Source: Ananas comosus (Eukaryota > Streptophyta > Magnoliopsida > Poales > Bromeliaceae). From it: a stretch of 64,000 nucleotides of DNA. Below are positions 62,601 through 63,822 of the stretch, piece after piece; within the stretch, counting starts at the first letter, position 1, and each line of letters starts with the position of its first letter. The DNA lies in the NCBI RefSeq assembly GCF_001540865.1, contig NC_033640.1:6562037-6626036 (forward strand). The letters run 5' to 3'. The position numbers and the translations under genes were made by a program. The notes beneath the pieces are model-generated. The model was not told the DNA's origin and searched no databases. It saw only the letters and a program-made list of their open reading frames with translations.

Positions 62601-63822
62601 AGAGGTAATTTTTGTTAACCTCCAATTTTGTTTGTTGGTTGCTCTTTTGCCAGCTAATTTATGTCGGTATCAGATATAGTTTCCTGTTAATTCTCTCAAA
62701 TGGTACTGCCCTTGCTTGGTATAGTGACAATTACTCTATAGTGTTTCAATTTTATTGTTTATCAAAGAAATGAGTGGAGAGAAGTATAATGCCTTTAATT
62801 ATTCAGTAAAGAATATTTCAAATTCGGCAAGAGTGCTATTTTCATTCCTTGCAATTTTTACTTTCAGAAAGAATAACTAGAACCCCTTATTTCATACTCG
62901 TTTATTTTGAGATTATTTTATTTATTTACTTATTTGGAAGCTTAATGTGACGCCCCGGTTCCCAGTGGGGTCATATATTCTAGAATTACTCTAGCCGTAG
63001 CACACTTAATCTTTTTACTTTTTAACCTTTTAAATCTAGCCACTGTCTAAAATGCTGTAGCCAGATTAAGCGTGCTAAGATTAGAGCAGTTCTAGGATGG
63101 GTGACCCCCTTGGGAAGCGGGGAACCACAGTTGGTATCGGAGCCAATCACCAGCCGAAAGTGTGAGATGAGTCTTGGCTGAGTTAGGATCATACAGCGGG
63201 TAGAGCGCGGCTCCTTGGCTGACTATCGTTGTGGGTGGAGCATGGCTCCCCACAAGGTTAGCTAAGATTGGAGAGATAAGTCTCACACCGCCTTGTGCTT
63301 ATGTGTGTGCTTGATCATGACAAGAACATCAGGGCTTAAAAAGGGGAGGAATGTGTTATTCTTAGGATTTGAAATAGTGCTATATATAAGGTGTAATAGA
63401 ATTAAACCTCTTGACCCAGCTATAGCATTTTAGGCAGCGACTAGGCTCAAGAGGTTATAAGGGTTAATTGTGTTAGGGCTAGAGTAGTTCTAGGATGGGT
63501 GACCCTTTGGGAAGTGAGACGTCACACTTAATTAAATAGTAAATAACTGGGGATCAAACTAAATGGATATTCTGTTAAATTTTATCTTCCTCTTTCTTTT
63601 TCTTCTTTTGTTGTCCAAGTTAACTTTAATCAATTGTTTTTCATTTGGAATGTTGTAGTTTGTCCAGTAACTTTCTTTTTGCTCTTCAATTGCATGTACT
63701 GTTGGAAATTTCAGGAAACTTATTTGCACCAACCAGCCTTCGTGAATATGCTGCTATCATCTACAGCAAAACCAATGCCTTTTGTTACTGCTGTAGTGAT
63801 GTTAATTTCCTCTTACAATTTG
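3925..63822 (+). CDS. NUP188: NUP188 nucleoporin, 5' 22 exons (gene continues past window)
   Basis: The product is a large alpha-solenoid scaffold protein of the nuclear pore inner ring, where Nup188 family members bind Nup93-type adaptors. I recognise it by similarity, from memory, to Arabidopsis NUP188 over nearly every exon: SLWWDPF near residue 31, [12 protein letters not shown] near 154, [16 protein letters not shown] near 225, LAVSVEA near 273 and [16 protein letters not shown] near 345. Exons: 3925-4098, 4196-4369, 6052-6147, 11624-11693, 28093-28226, 34772-34908, 35017-35174, 35293-35458, 35559-35657, 45011-45088, 45216-45275, 45374-45531, 47901-48102, 49245-49364, 52479-52564, 52643-52753, 59168-59239, 60931-61019, 61800-61945, 62256-62399, 62500-62604, 63715-63822. 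All introns are GT-AG and phases agree throughout. Exon 6 lacks one base (modulo 3). The ATG at 3925 has G at +4 and is the first in-frame ATG. The C-terminal half is outside the window. Confidence 0.93.
4196..4369 (+). CDS. NUP188: NUP188 exon 2 (residues 59-116)
   Basis: The acceptor is TTGCAG and the exon has 58 codons in phase 0. It encodes [14 protein letters not shown] and [15 protein letters not shown], which match the plant NUP188 N-terminus. The donor is GTAGTT. Confidence 0.92.
4370..6051 (+). other. Intron 2 of NUP188
   Basis: AT-rich intron DNA without a recognised element, apart from a 28-base G run at 5770-5797 preceded by a T run. The local open frame through the G run is not coding. 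Confidence 0.8.
5770..5797. repeat. Poly(G) run of 28
   Basis: Twenty-eight consecutive G follow TTTTTTTGC. The tract could be a real microsatellite and G-quadruplex former, or a sequencing artefact; its length is unreliable. Confidence 0.9.
6052..6147 (+). CDS. NUP188: NUP188 exon 3 (residues 117-148)
   Basis: The acceptor is TTTCTAG and the exon has 32 codons. It encodes [17 protein letters not shown], matching the family segment that follows LxISxxL. The donor is GTGAGT. No open frame longer than the exon marks it; it was found by similarity. Confidence 0.9.
6361..7740. repeat. Diverged tandem duplication, unit about 670 bp
   Basis: The block with ATTGTTTGC, GCACTTTTTGTGTAGGAGCT and GATGCATTATTTGTAAGG occurs near 6381-6850 and again near 7057-7518, offset 666-676 bp. 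Both copies end with ATTGGCATTCGTTGGCA-like sequence (6922 and 7650). The copies differ at many positions, so the duplication is old. Confidence 0.75.
7515..8210. mobile_element. GGCA/TGCC-rich element, copy 1
   Basis: The left end CTAAGGATTG and right end CAATTCTTGG are inverted, with runs of TTGGCAC and GTGCCA near both ends and an AT-rich core. A related copy lies at 13303-13948 and a truncated one at about 6853-7010. No coding region or clear target duplication. It is probably a relative of the GGCACG hAT family. Confidence 0.5.
8270..10140 (-). mobile_element. Gypsy-like LTR remnant, minus strand
   Basis: The segment with CACCATTTTAGGTGTCGG near 8965 and following sequence matches the block at about 37530 in intron 9, and the flanking organisation is the same. 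The GC-rich portion (9490-10050) has leader-like texture when read on the minus strand. No gag or pol is present, and the boundaries are approximate. Confidence 0.45.
10266..10341. repeat. 26-bp tandem repeat, about 3 copies
   Basis: AATCTTACCTC(G/A)AGCCAACC starts at 10266, 10292 and 10318. Copies 2 and 3 are nearly identical. Confidence 0.9.
11624..11693 (+). CDS. NUP188: NUP188 exon 4 (residues 149-171 plus 1 nt)
   Basis: A 70-nt exon isolated between introns of 5.5 and 16.4 kb. It encodes [20 protein letters not shown] followed by VHA, a well-conserved family motif. The acceptor TTTGAAG is weak in pyrimidines. The donor is GTAAGT, and the trailing T combines with TG of exon 5 to give Leu. 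Confidence 0.88.
11852..12945 (-). mobile_element. GGCACG-family hAT-like element, full length
   Basis: The ends CAAGGTTTAAAG and CTTTAAACCTTG are inverted and followed inward by CGTGCCG/CGGCACG-dense sequence that can fold on itself. The flanking 8-mers CCTACAAC and CTTGCAAC differ by two transitions, fitting a hAT 8-bp target duplication. The core is AT-rich, with a T-rich stretch near 12020-12065. Orientation is opposite to the copy at 26318. No transposase is seen. Confidence 0.7.
13303..13948. mobile_element. GGCA/TGCC-rich element, copy 2
   Basis: It begins CCAAAGATTGCCATG and ends near GGTATAGTATGACAC, sharing the GGCACG-dense ends and AT-rich core with the copy at 7515-8210. Boundaries are uncertain because a foldback element abuts the right end. 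Confidence 0.45.
13955..14535. mobile_element. Foldback element with long inverted arms
   Basis: The arm at 14016-14125 (with GATCGGGAGTC and GATCTAGAGCATTTGA) is inverted at 14371-14487 (TCAAATGCTCTAGATC and GACTCCCGATTATC). The arms exceed 100 bp with scattered mismatches around a loop of about 240 bp. The outer parts are TA/CT-rich. No coding region. Confidence 0.7.
15030..15825. repeat. GC-rich repeat with telomere-like tract
   Basis: The left edge has GTACTCATAAGTTCTTATC; a CCCTAAACCCTAA-type tract lies at 15173-15202; then AGCACCACCTCCTC-type sequence is mirrored by GAGGAG...GGTGGTGCT near 15620-15650. A shorter inverted copy is at 26068-26290. The frames here are stop-poor only because of base composition. 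The repeat seems to resume at 16650-16700 after an insertion. Confidence 0.45.
15834..16641. mobile_element. 808-bp element with 8-bp target duplication
   Basis: GTGTTGCA at 15826-15833 recurs exactly at 16642-16649. The inner ends CTTTGTTAGTTAATTCG and CGAATTAACTAACTATG are inverted with two mismatches. The exact 8-bp duplication suggests a hAT-type non-autonomous element. It contains two perfect hairpins near 16270-16344 and a (TA)n run at 16362-16385. It interrupts the GC-rich repeat. Confidence 0.65.
16314..16344. repeat. Perfect hairpin, 15-bp arms
   Basis: GAGTGAGAGGTCCAC, one G, then GTGGACCTCTCACTC. A second hairpin with GGTCCACGAGG and CCTCGTGGACC lies just upstream at 16276-16307. 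Confidence 0.95.
16701..17691 (-). mobile_element. Copia-like LTR with PPT and PBS, truncated
   Basis: Read on the minus strand, the LTR runs from TGTTGTAGGAAAAACTC (at 17300) to CTAACA (at 16701), with a TATA-like CTATATATTC near 17097. It is preceded by purine-rich TAGGGGAT (17301-17308), a polypurine tract. TGGTATCCGAGCA (17679-17691, minus) resembles the initiator-Met primer site. Only about 380 bp separates the two sites and the other LTR is missing. A related LTR fragment is at 25736-26067. Confidence 0.5.
17764..18247 (-). repeat. 3' LTR of short retrotransposon
   Basis: The terminus TG...CA is degenerate at the first repeat (TGCCACGG on + strand). It pairs with 19306-19792. Confidence 0.85.
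18458..18628 (-). repeat. 57-bp tandem repeat (19-residue unit), 3 copies
   Basis: Copies start at 18458, 18515 and 18572. On the minus strand they encode variants of LGxVHVRVAxDMHTRGVxQ. The frame is open through all three copies, so the repeat may be part of the element's protein. Confidence 0.85.
18819..19275 (-). CDS. Gag-like coiled-coil ORF in retrotransposon
   Basis: From the ATG at 19275, 29 bases beyond the primer site, the frame reads [20 protein letters not shown] then heptad-like, Glu/Leu-rich helices ([52 protein letters not shown]). This resembles the N-terminal coiled coil of plant gypsy gag proteins. No zinc knuckle, protease or polymerase follows. Near 18900 the coding impression moves to another frame (18394-18900 region), suggesting a frameshift. 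Confidence 0.5.
19306..19792 (-). repeat. 5' LTR of short retrotransposon
   Basis: It begins TGTCACGGCC and ends CCGTGACA on the + strand. Its + strand start also resembles the reverse complement of the 3' end of the element at 50098-51548. Confidence 0.85.
19894..20860. mobile_element. Nested hAT-type pieces (GGCACG and GCC-rich families)
   Basis: An end of the GGCACG family (TAGGGTTTAAAGTGCCG, 19894-19974) is broken by a GCC-rich element starting TGTTTGAAAAAGC at about 19978. That one is in turn interrupted by the 333-bp element at 20097-20429. The GCC-rich copy continues with a near-duplicate of TTTTGAATTTGCAT...CCCGATAAG (20477 and 20566) to about 20760. A second GGCACG-like fragment follows to about 20860. 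Confidence 0.6.
20097..20429. mobile_element. Small GGCACG hAT-like element, 333 bp
   Basis: The ends CAAGGATTTAAGTG and CACTTAAAACCTTG are inverted. The flanking 8-mers TATTTAAG (20089-20096 and 20430-20437) are identical, a hAT-type duplication. Related copies are at 24009-24364 and 39985-40327 with a shared AT-rich core (AGCAACAAAATATTCTAAC). Confidence 0.85.
20866..23861 (+). mobile_element. Ty3/gypsy element, 5' LTR and gag start, truncated
   Basis: The LTR ends at GCGTGACA (23294) and is followed by TGGAATCAGAGCC (23302-23314), one mismatch from the common TGGTATCAGAGCC primer site. The LTR start is probably TGTAAGGAAG at 20866 but is uncertain. The LTR contains an ACCGGTC motif cluster (21020-21330) and a short tandem repeat with GGATGGCCTATTTGGGGTC (22430-22503). 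Gag starts at 23663 and is cut off by a GGCACG element. Confidence 0.65.
22429..22503. repeat. Short tandem repeat in gypsy LTR
   Basis: GGGATGGCCTAT(T/G)TGGGGTCC recurs three times at about 22429, 22457 and 22481 with small spacers. Confidence 0.8.
23663..23864 (+). pseudogene. Gypsy gag N-terminus, truncated
   Basis: The frame reads [20 protein letters not shown] then [20 protein letters not shown] and [21 protein letters not shown] basic start, Pro-rich linker and coiled helix are usual for Tekay/Del-type gag. An insertion at about 23862 removes the rest; no pol was found beyond it. Confidence 0.65.
23862..24375. mobile_element. GGCACG-family fragment holding the nested copy 24009-24364
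   Basis: TAAGTTCGTGTCAATGCGTG to CACGACACTTTAAAC (about 23862-24008) matches the right third of the element at 11852-12945. Its terminus was split by the small element at 24009-24364, so CTTTAAAC appears on both sides. Confidence 0.65.
24009..24364. mobile_element. Small GGCACG hAT-like element, 356 bp
   Basis: The ends are CAAGGATTTAAGTG and CACTTAAATCCTTG. The 8-mers CTTTAAAC at 24001-24008 and 24365-24372 are identical. The target is the terminal inverted repeat of a larger relative. Confidence 0.88.
24390..25068 (-). pseudogene. Ty1/copia RT-RNase H remnant
   Basis: On the minus strand, successive frames give [22 protein letters not shown] (RT tail), then [20 protein letters not shown] and [20 protein letters not shown] (RNase H), then [14 protein letters not shown]. 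These follow the usual copia order (SAVSWxSKKQ, STxEAEY). Several frameshifts and stops show it is dead. Confidence 0.8.
25085..25667. mobile_element. GCC-rich hAT-type element (TGTTTGAAAA ends)
   Basis: Inverted ends TGTTTGAAAA and TTTTTCAAACA flank GCGCCTCAGGCG-type sequence on both sides. The core has the segment CCACCCCCCAATGGCAAT and an AGCAGCAAGAAGCA run. A close copy without its ends is at 46383-46888. Confidence 0.65.
25736..26067 (-). repeat. Copia-like LTR fragment
   Basis: This matches the LTR at 16701-17300 over the TATA-like ATATATATTC (near 25864, minus), the TTCTTTGGGCGAAAG block and the terminal TTTTCCTACAACA. The outer part is missing. Confidence 0.55.
26068..26290. repeat. 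Inverted short copy of the GC-rich repeat
   Basis: The reverse complement shares GTACTCATAAGTTCTTA and the GGTGGTGCT...GGAAGAGG block with 15030-15825. The two copies lie in opposite orientations. Confidence 0.4.
26318..27093 (+). mobile_element. GGCACG-family hAT-like element, 776 bp
   Basis: It starts CAAGGTTTAAAGTG and ends CAATCCTTG. The flanking 8-mers GTTACAAT (26310-26317 and 27094-27101) are identical, strong evidence for a hAT-type insertion. CGTGCCG/CGGCACG runs lie near both ends, with an A-rich tract at 26947-26992. It carries no transposase. Confidence 0.88.
27559..27624. repeat. Perfect 33-bp tandem duplication
   Basis: TAAGTTCTGAATAAATGTCA plus 13 more bases is repeated exactly at 27559-27591 and 27592-27624. 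Confidence 0.95.
28093..28226 (+). CDS. NUP188: NUP188 exon 5 (residues 172-216)
   Basis: The exon starts after TTCGCAG and ends before GTATGT. It encodes [20 protein letters not shown], which aligns with the family's AVKLISDGLERR helix region. The leading TG completes a Leu codon split by intron 4. Confidence 0.9.
28742..29631. mobile_element. GCGCCTAGGC hAT-type element, copy 1
   Basis: The ends CAGTGTTTAAAAAAGC and TTTTTTAAACACTG are inverted. The flanks GGTGCGTT (28734-28741) and GGTGTGTT (29632-29639) are an 8-bp duplication with one C/T change. Blocks of GGCGCCTAGGC-like sequence at both ends are self-complementary. The core is AT-rich; no transposase. Confidence 0.85.
30140..30389. 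mobile_element. Tourist-like MITE (PIF/Harbinger type)
   Basis: Ends GGGGTGTTTGGTTTC and GAAACCAAACACCTCC are inverted, flanked by TAA on both sides (30137-30139, 30390-30392). The interior is rich in GGAAAA/TTTTCC inverted pairs. About 250 bp long. Confidence 0.8.
30790..31450 (+). mobile_element. Tandem TRIM array (three LTRs, two interiors)
   Basis: LTR copies end GTCGTTACA/GTTGTTACA at 30942, 31192 and 31450. The first two are followed by TTTGGTATAAGATCC and TTTCGTATCAGAGTTGG, primer-site-like. Each interior is about 105-115 bp (GAAGTGTGAGxxxGGC, then AACGTCAGGG). The last LTR is 31296-31450 (155 bp, starts TGTGATATCCC) and contains GTATATAAGAGA. The family member at 61156-61577 has one interior and two LTRs. 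Confidence 0.8.
32510..33504. repeat. Dispersed repeat with ACCCGCGCGATGCGG start
   Basis: It starts CTAGTGTAGTAACCCGCGCG and ends near CACGTGGCAAAATCATTGGG then GGTTAATAGAT. This start/end pairing recalls a DNA-transposon family of monocot genomes, but I cannot define target duplications. A G run with AGGGGG lies at 33161-33177. Confidence 0.35.
33534..33875. mobile_element. PIF/Harbinger-type MITE, 342 bp
   Basis: TTA lies on both sides (33531-33533, 33876-33878). The ends GCCTTTGTTTGGTTGGGG and CCCCGAACCAAACAGTATG are inverted imperfectly. The interior repeats AGCTAACCCCACCTAAC, itself mirrored by GGTGGGGTTAGCT. Confidence 0.75.
34772..34908 (+). CDS. NUP188: NUP188 exon 6 with frame-disrupting deficit
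   Basis: The first part reads [20 protein letters not shown] in the expected frame. After about 34844-34848 the family-like sequence [20 protein letters not shown] continues in a different frame, so one base (or four) is missing. The exon is 137 nt where 138 would keep phase. Read as given, the spliced frame meets TAA at 35024-35026. The splice sites TTTTAG and GTATGC are intact. A sequencing error or a null allele could both explain it. Confidence 0.85.
35017..35174 (+). CDS. NUP188: NUP188 exon 7 (residues 263-314)
   Basis: The acceptor is TTACAG. The exon encodes [18 protein letters not shown] and [20 protein letters not shown], both strongly NUP188-like. It ends with AG of an Arg codon before GTTATG. 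Confidence 0.93.
35293..35458 (+). CDS. NUP188: NUP188 exon 8 (residues 315-370)
   Basis: The acceptor is CATCAG. The exon encodes [16 protein letters not shown] and [18 protein letters not shown], the most recognisable hydrophobic solenoid segment. The donor is GTAATG. Confidence 0.94.
35559..35657 (+). CDS. NUP188: NUP188 exon 9 (residues 371-403)
   Basis: A 33-codon exon in phase 0 after CCCCCTAG. It encodes [17 protein letters not shown] and [13 protein letters not shown], matching the family's IDHVSYVHQAFEAAS segment. The donor is GTAAGT. Confidence 0.92.
36231..36268. repeat. Poly(T) run of 38
   Basis: An uninterrupted T tract at the left edge of the gypsy-like LTR block. Its exact length is unreliable in any assembly. 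Confidence 0.9.
36270..39100 (-). mobile_element. Gypsy-like long LTR, minus strand
   Basis: Shares CATTTTAGGTGTC with following sequence (37540) and the same layout with the intron 3 copy at 8270-10140. On the minus strand it has the leader-like CTCTCTCTCTC/AACCCTAGG region (38880-39020). Long stop-poor frames (37845-38267, 38275-38664) reflect composition. No primer site, gag or pol was found, so it may be a solo LTR; boundaries are approximate. Confidence 0.5.
39106..39265. repeat. 80-bp tandem duplication
   Basis: CTAAA(C/A)TACTTGTTGCAGCTTT-type sequence and GGTAAATCATT(C/T)ACTTAGAT recur with an 80-bp period (39105 and 39185). Confidence 0.85.
39985..40327. mobile_element. Small GGCACG hAT-like element, 343 bp
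   Basis: Ends CAAGGATTTAAGTG and CACTTAAATCATTG. The flanking 8-mers CTGCCGAG (39977-39984) and CCGTCGAG (40328-40335) differ by two C/T transitions. The core matches the copies at 20097 and 24009. Confidence 0.8.
41356..41914. mobile_element. PIF/Harbinger-type MITE, 559 bp
   Basis: TTA flanks both sides (41353-41355, 41915-41917). The ends GGGCATGTTTGTTGCACC and CACCCAAACAAACATGCAC are inverted. The interior 41520-41790 is AT-rich; GAAGTGGA/TCCACTTC pairs lie inside both ends. Confidence 0.8.
42420..42475. repeat. GA/GGGA microsatellite
   Basis: A purine-only run of AGAGGGAGGGAGGGAGAG type. Confidence 0.9.
42522..42722. repeat. 113-bp tandem duplication
   Basis: CCTGATCTAATTTCAAGAAT and the following TTAATTTTATGGCTTTT start at 42522 and 42635. 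A shorter CATTTCACACTTTTAGGCT repeat lies inside. Confidence 0.9.
43408..44362. mobile_element. GCGCCTAGGC hAT-type element, copy 2
   Basis: Ends CAGTGATTAAGCGCC and CTTTTTTAAGCACTG. The flanks GATAGCCC (43400-43407) and GATACCCC (44363-44370) form an 8-bp duplication with one change. The core matches 28742-29631, including TAATGGGTTTGGATCC and CTATATGTTT blocks. Confidence 0.85.
45011..45088 (+). CDS. NUP188: NUP188 exon 10 (residues 404-429)
   Basis: The acceptor is TTTCAG. The exon encodes [20 protein letters not shown] then YEISQQ, matching the family's GPISGHRSVVRTFISAFIAS. The donor is GTAATT. Confidence 0.92.
45216..45275 (+). CDS. NUP188: NUP188 exon 11 (residues 430-449)
   Basis: A 20-codon exon, [20 protein letters not shown], between CCGCAG and GTCTGG. 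The donor is GT but off consensus at +3 to +5, so skipping is possible; skipping would keep the frame. Confidence 0.9.
45374..45531 (+). CDS. NUP188: NUP188 exon 12 (residues 450-501)
   Basis: The acceptor is ATTCAG. The exon encodes [20 protein letters not shown] and [10 protein letters not shown], close to the family's QFWDRKSFVDGPIR. It ends in GT of a Val codon. The donor lies in a GTGTGTATGTG run, so neighbouring GTs could be used. Confidence 0.93.
46383..46888. mobile_element. GCC-rich hAT-type element copy, ends lost
   Basis: It matches 25085-25667 from CACCTAGG(C/T)GCGAGGCGCGA through CCACCCCCCAATGGCAAT to GCCTCGCGCCTAGGCTCC. The TGTTTGAAAA termini are absent. Confidence 0.65.
47652..47697. 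repeat. (CT)n microsatellite
   Basis: About 22 CT units. Confidence 0.95.
47901..48102 (+). CDS. NUP188: NUP188 exon 13 (residues 503-569)
   Basis: The exon encodes [18 protein letters not shown] and [18 protein letters not shown] then VALVRWK. The Gly-rich beta pattern resembles the SH3-like barrel known within the N-terminal solenoid of fungal Nup188; that equivalence is inference. The acceptor is TTGCAG and the donor GTAAAT. Confidence 0.92.
48103..49244 (+). other. Intron 13 of NUP188
   Basis: Intron sequence with two small tandem duplications: TTATTGAGTATAAAA (48248-48305) and a 76-bp unit starting GATGCAAAATTCCTTGCC (48835 and 48911). No mobile element recognised. Confidence 0.8.
48835..48986. 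repeat. 76-bp tandem duplication
   Basis: GATGCAAAATTCCTTGCC and TTTGAAGAAATCTTTGAACT recur with 76-bp spacing and few differences. Confidence 0.9.
49245..49364 (+). CDS. NUP188: NUP188 exon 14 (residues 570-609)
   Basis: Forty codons after CCTCTAG. The exon encodes [14 protein letters not shown] and [12 protein letters not shown], matching the family's SGIIVLIIRLANKL segment. The donor is GTAGTC. Confidence 0.9.
49365..52478 (+). other. Intron 14 of NUP188
   Basis: Contains the LTR-like element 50098-51548 and a diverged duplication at 51690-51960 (GATGCCT then AATGATGAC(G/A)). One ambiguous base (N) is at 52219 between T runs. The remainder has no recognised feature. Confidence 0.8.
50098..51548 (+). 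mobile_element. GC-rich solo LTR-like element, 1,451 bp
   Basis: It begins TGTCACGGGTCAATCG and ends GTTCGTGACA, with GTAT immediately outside both ends (50094-50097, 51549-51552). The last 75 bp (GGCTTGCCCATCTTCGAGCA onward) match the 3' end of the LTRs of the element at 17764-19792 in its transcriptional orientation. A TATA-like GGTATATAGG lies near 50346. No primer site was found. The very long minus-strand open frame (50627-51610) is a composition effect. Confidence 0.6.
52479..52564 (+). CDS. NUP188: NUP188 exon 15 (residues 610-637)
   Basis: The exon encodes [15 protein letters not shown] and a charged tail, matching the family's AVCFSLLNI. It starts after TTGTAG and ends AG before GTTAGA. 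Confidence 0.88.
52643..52753 (+). CDS. NUP188: NUP188 exon 16 (residues 638-674)
   Basis: The exon follows a 78-nt intron. It encodes [18 protein letters not shown] and [10 protein letters not shown], matching the family's VVDIICNSVRSL...AIDILAKLL. It ends TG before GTAAGC; the Cys codon is completed by exon 17. Confidence 0.9.
53535..53559. other. Assembly gap, 25 N
   Basis: The gap sits in a T-rich tract between two inverted arms of the same element family, so the real distance and content are unknown. Confidence 0.98.
55592..56094. mobile_element. Solo LTR-like insertion, 503 bp
   Basis: It splits the family sequence GCGTATC|TATCGGCACGC. It begins TGTAGAACGCAGCGG and ends ATGCCAACA, with GTATC (55587-55591) and ATATC (56095-56099) outside, a 5-bp duplication with one change. 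The open frame at 55733-55981 inside is probably fortuitous. Confidence 0.65.
56186..57590. mobile_element. hAT element with TAGGGGTGTAA ends, 1,405 bp
   Basis: Ends TAGGGGTGTAAAACGGGCC and TTACATCCCTA are inverted. The 8-mers CCCGTGCC at 56178-56185 and 57591-57598 are identical. GGCCCGGCACGG-rich arms at both ends are self-complementary. The AT-rich core contains an internal inverted pair (GTCCTCACTAACATT and AATGTTAGAGAGGAC, 56674-56714). TAGGGxTGTAA ends are typical of plant hAT elements. No transposase. Confidence 0.88.
59168..59239 (+). CDS. NUP188: NUP188 exon 17 (residues 675-698)
   Basis: A 72-nt exon, [19 protein letters not shown] then MNGQS, equivalent to the family's CSPSSVAPMVLKSNIF. 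The acceptor is TGTAG and the donor GTAAAC. Phases on both sides fit. Confidence 0.89.
60109..60571. mobile_element. MITE-like element with TTTGGTT ends
   Basis: GGACTATTTGGTTAGATG at the left is imperfectly inverted to CAACCAAAGAGCCC at the right. The interior is built of GTAGTTGxAA/TTACAACT motifs in both directions. The target duplication is unclear. Confidence 0.5.
60627..60722. repeat. 28-bp tandem repeat, 3.4 copies
   Basis: TGACTGCATTGGCTGTGGA units start at 60627, 60655, 60683 and 60711; they differ at one or two bases. Confidence 0.95.
60931..61019 (+). CDS. NUP188: NUP188 exon 18 (residues 699-728)
   Basis: The exon encodes [20 protein letters not shown] and DCCMLTTS, matching the family's GSWSLSGKLAKMILIDCEKND. 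The acceptor is TTTCAG; the last base G is completed by exon 19 to Val. The donor is GTATGT. Confidence 0.9.
61020..61799 (+). other. Intron 18 of NUP188
   Basis: Contains the TRIM 61156-61577. The last part (61578-61799) has the pyrimidine-poor acceptor CCGTGCCAG, with a competing TGTAG about 40 bp upstream. Confidence 0.8.
61156..61577 (+). mobile_element. TRIM retrotransposon, 422 bp
   Basis: LTRs of 155 bp (61156-61310) and 147 bp (61431-61577) start TGTGACACCAC / TGTGGCACCCA. TGGTATCGGAGCC (61313-61325) directly follows the first LTR as a Met-tRNA primer site. AACGAGGGGAGTG before the second is the polypurine tract. The interior is 120 bp and non-coding. Same family as the array at 30790-31450. 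The flanks AGTTG/GTTTG match poorly. Confidence 0.85.
61800..61945 (+). CDS. NUP188: NUP188 exon 19 (residues 729-777)
   Basis: The exon encodes [18 protein letters not shown] and [14 protein letters not shown], matching the family's VLEFTMQLVEGGLENDVVFA. Only the acceptor CCAG at 61796-61799 keeps phase with exon 18; an upstream TGTAG would shift the frame. The donor is GTTTTT. Confidence 0.91.
61946..62255 (+). other. Intron 19 of NUP188
   Basis: A 310-bp intron; no internal feature beyond AT-rich sequence and the TATAG acceptor. Confidence 0.85.
62256..62399 (+). CDS. NUP188: NUP188 exon 20 (residues 778-825)
   Basis: Forty-eight codons after [25 protein letters not shown], then [19 protein letters not shown]. 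It matches the family's VIELMKTCLRFSKFSTKL...RDVLLDILLND. The donor is GTTATC. Confidence 0.9.
62500..62604 (+). CDS. NUP188: NUP188 exon 21 (residues 826-860)
   Basis: Thirty-five codons after [26 protein letters not shown] then LADLSE, matching the family's IEGWQLAIVSVLDVL. The donor is GTAATT. Confidence 0.9.
62946..63526 (+). mobile_element. Cassandra-type TRIM retrotransposon
   Basis: LTRs 62946-63129 and 63352-63526 start TGTGACGCC/TGTGTTATT and end CCACA/GTCACA. Each contains a 5S rRNA-like stretch: AGATTAAGCGTGCT and CTAGGATGGGTGACCCCC with GGGAAG (63063-63120), and CTAGGATGGGTGACC (63490-63504). These match the box A and box C parts of plant 5S genes, the hallmark of Cassandra. TGGTATCGGAGCC (63132-63144) is the primer site and AAAAAGGGGAGGA (63338-63350) the polypurine tract. 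CTTAA flanks both ends exactly. No protein is encoded. Confidence 0.93.
63063..63120 (+). promoter_or_regulatory. 5S rRNA-like Pol III promoter segment in Cassandra LTR
   Basis: Carries TTAAGCGTGCT (box A region) and AGGATGGGTGACC (box C). In 5S genes these bind TFIIIA/TFIIIC; activity here is inferred. The second LTR keeps box C but has a damaged box A region (GTTAATTGTGTTAGG). Confidence 0.7.
63715..63822 (+). CDS. NUP188: NUP188 exon 22 (residues 861-896)
   Basis: Thirty-six codons after [26 protein letters not shown] then MLISSYNL, matching the family's PVFHQAMFSSTTKPISVVAA. The donor is GTAAGG. The next exon lies beyond the window. Confidence 0.9.

Larger units (their letters stand above)
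62605..63714 (+). other. Intron 21 of NUP188
   Basis: Contains the Cassandra-type TRIM 62946-63526; the flanks are plain intron DNA. Confidence 0.85.

Noticed and set aside
63063..63120. A genuine 5S rRNA gene
   Set aside because: Only the box A to box C part is present, diverged, and it is embedded in a retrotransposon LTR with primer site and target duplication.
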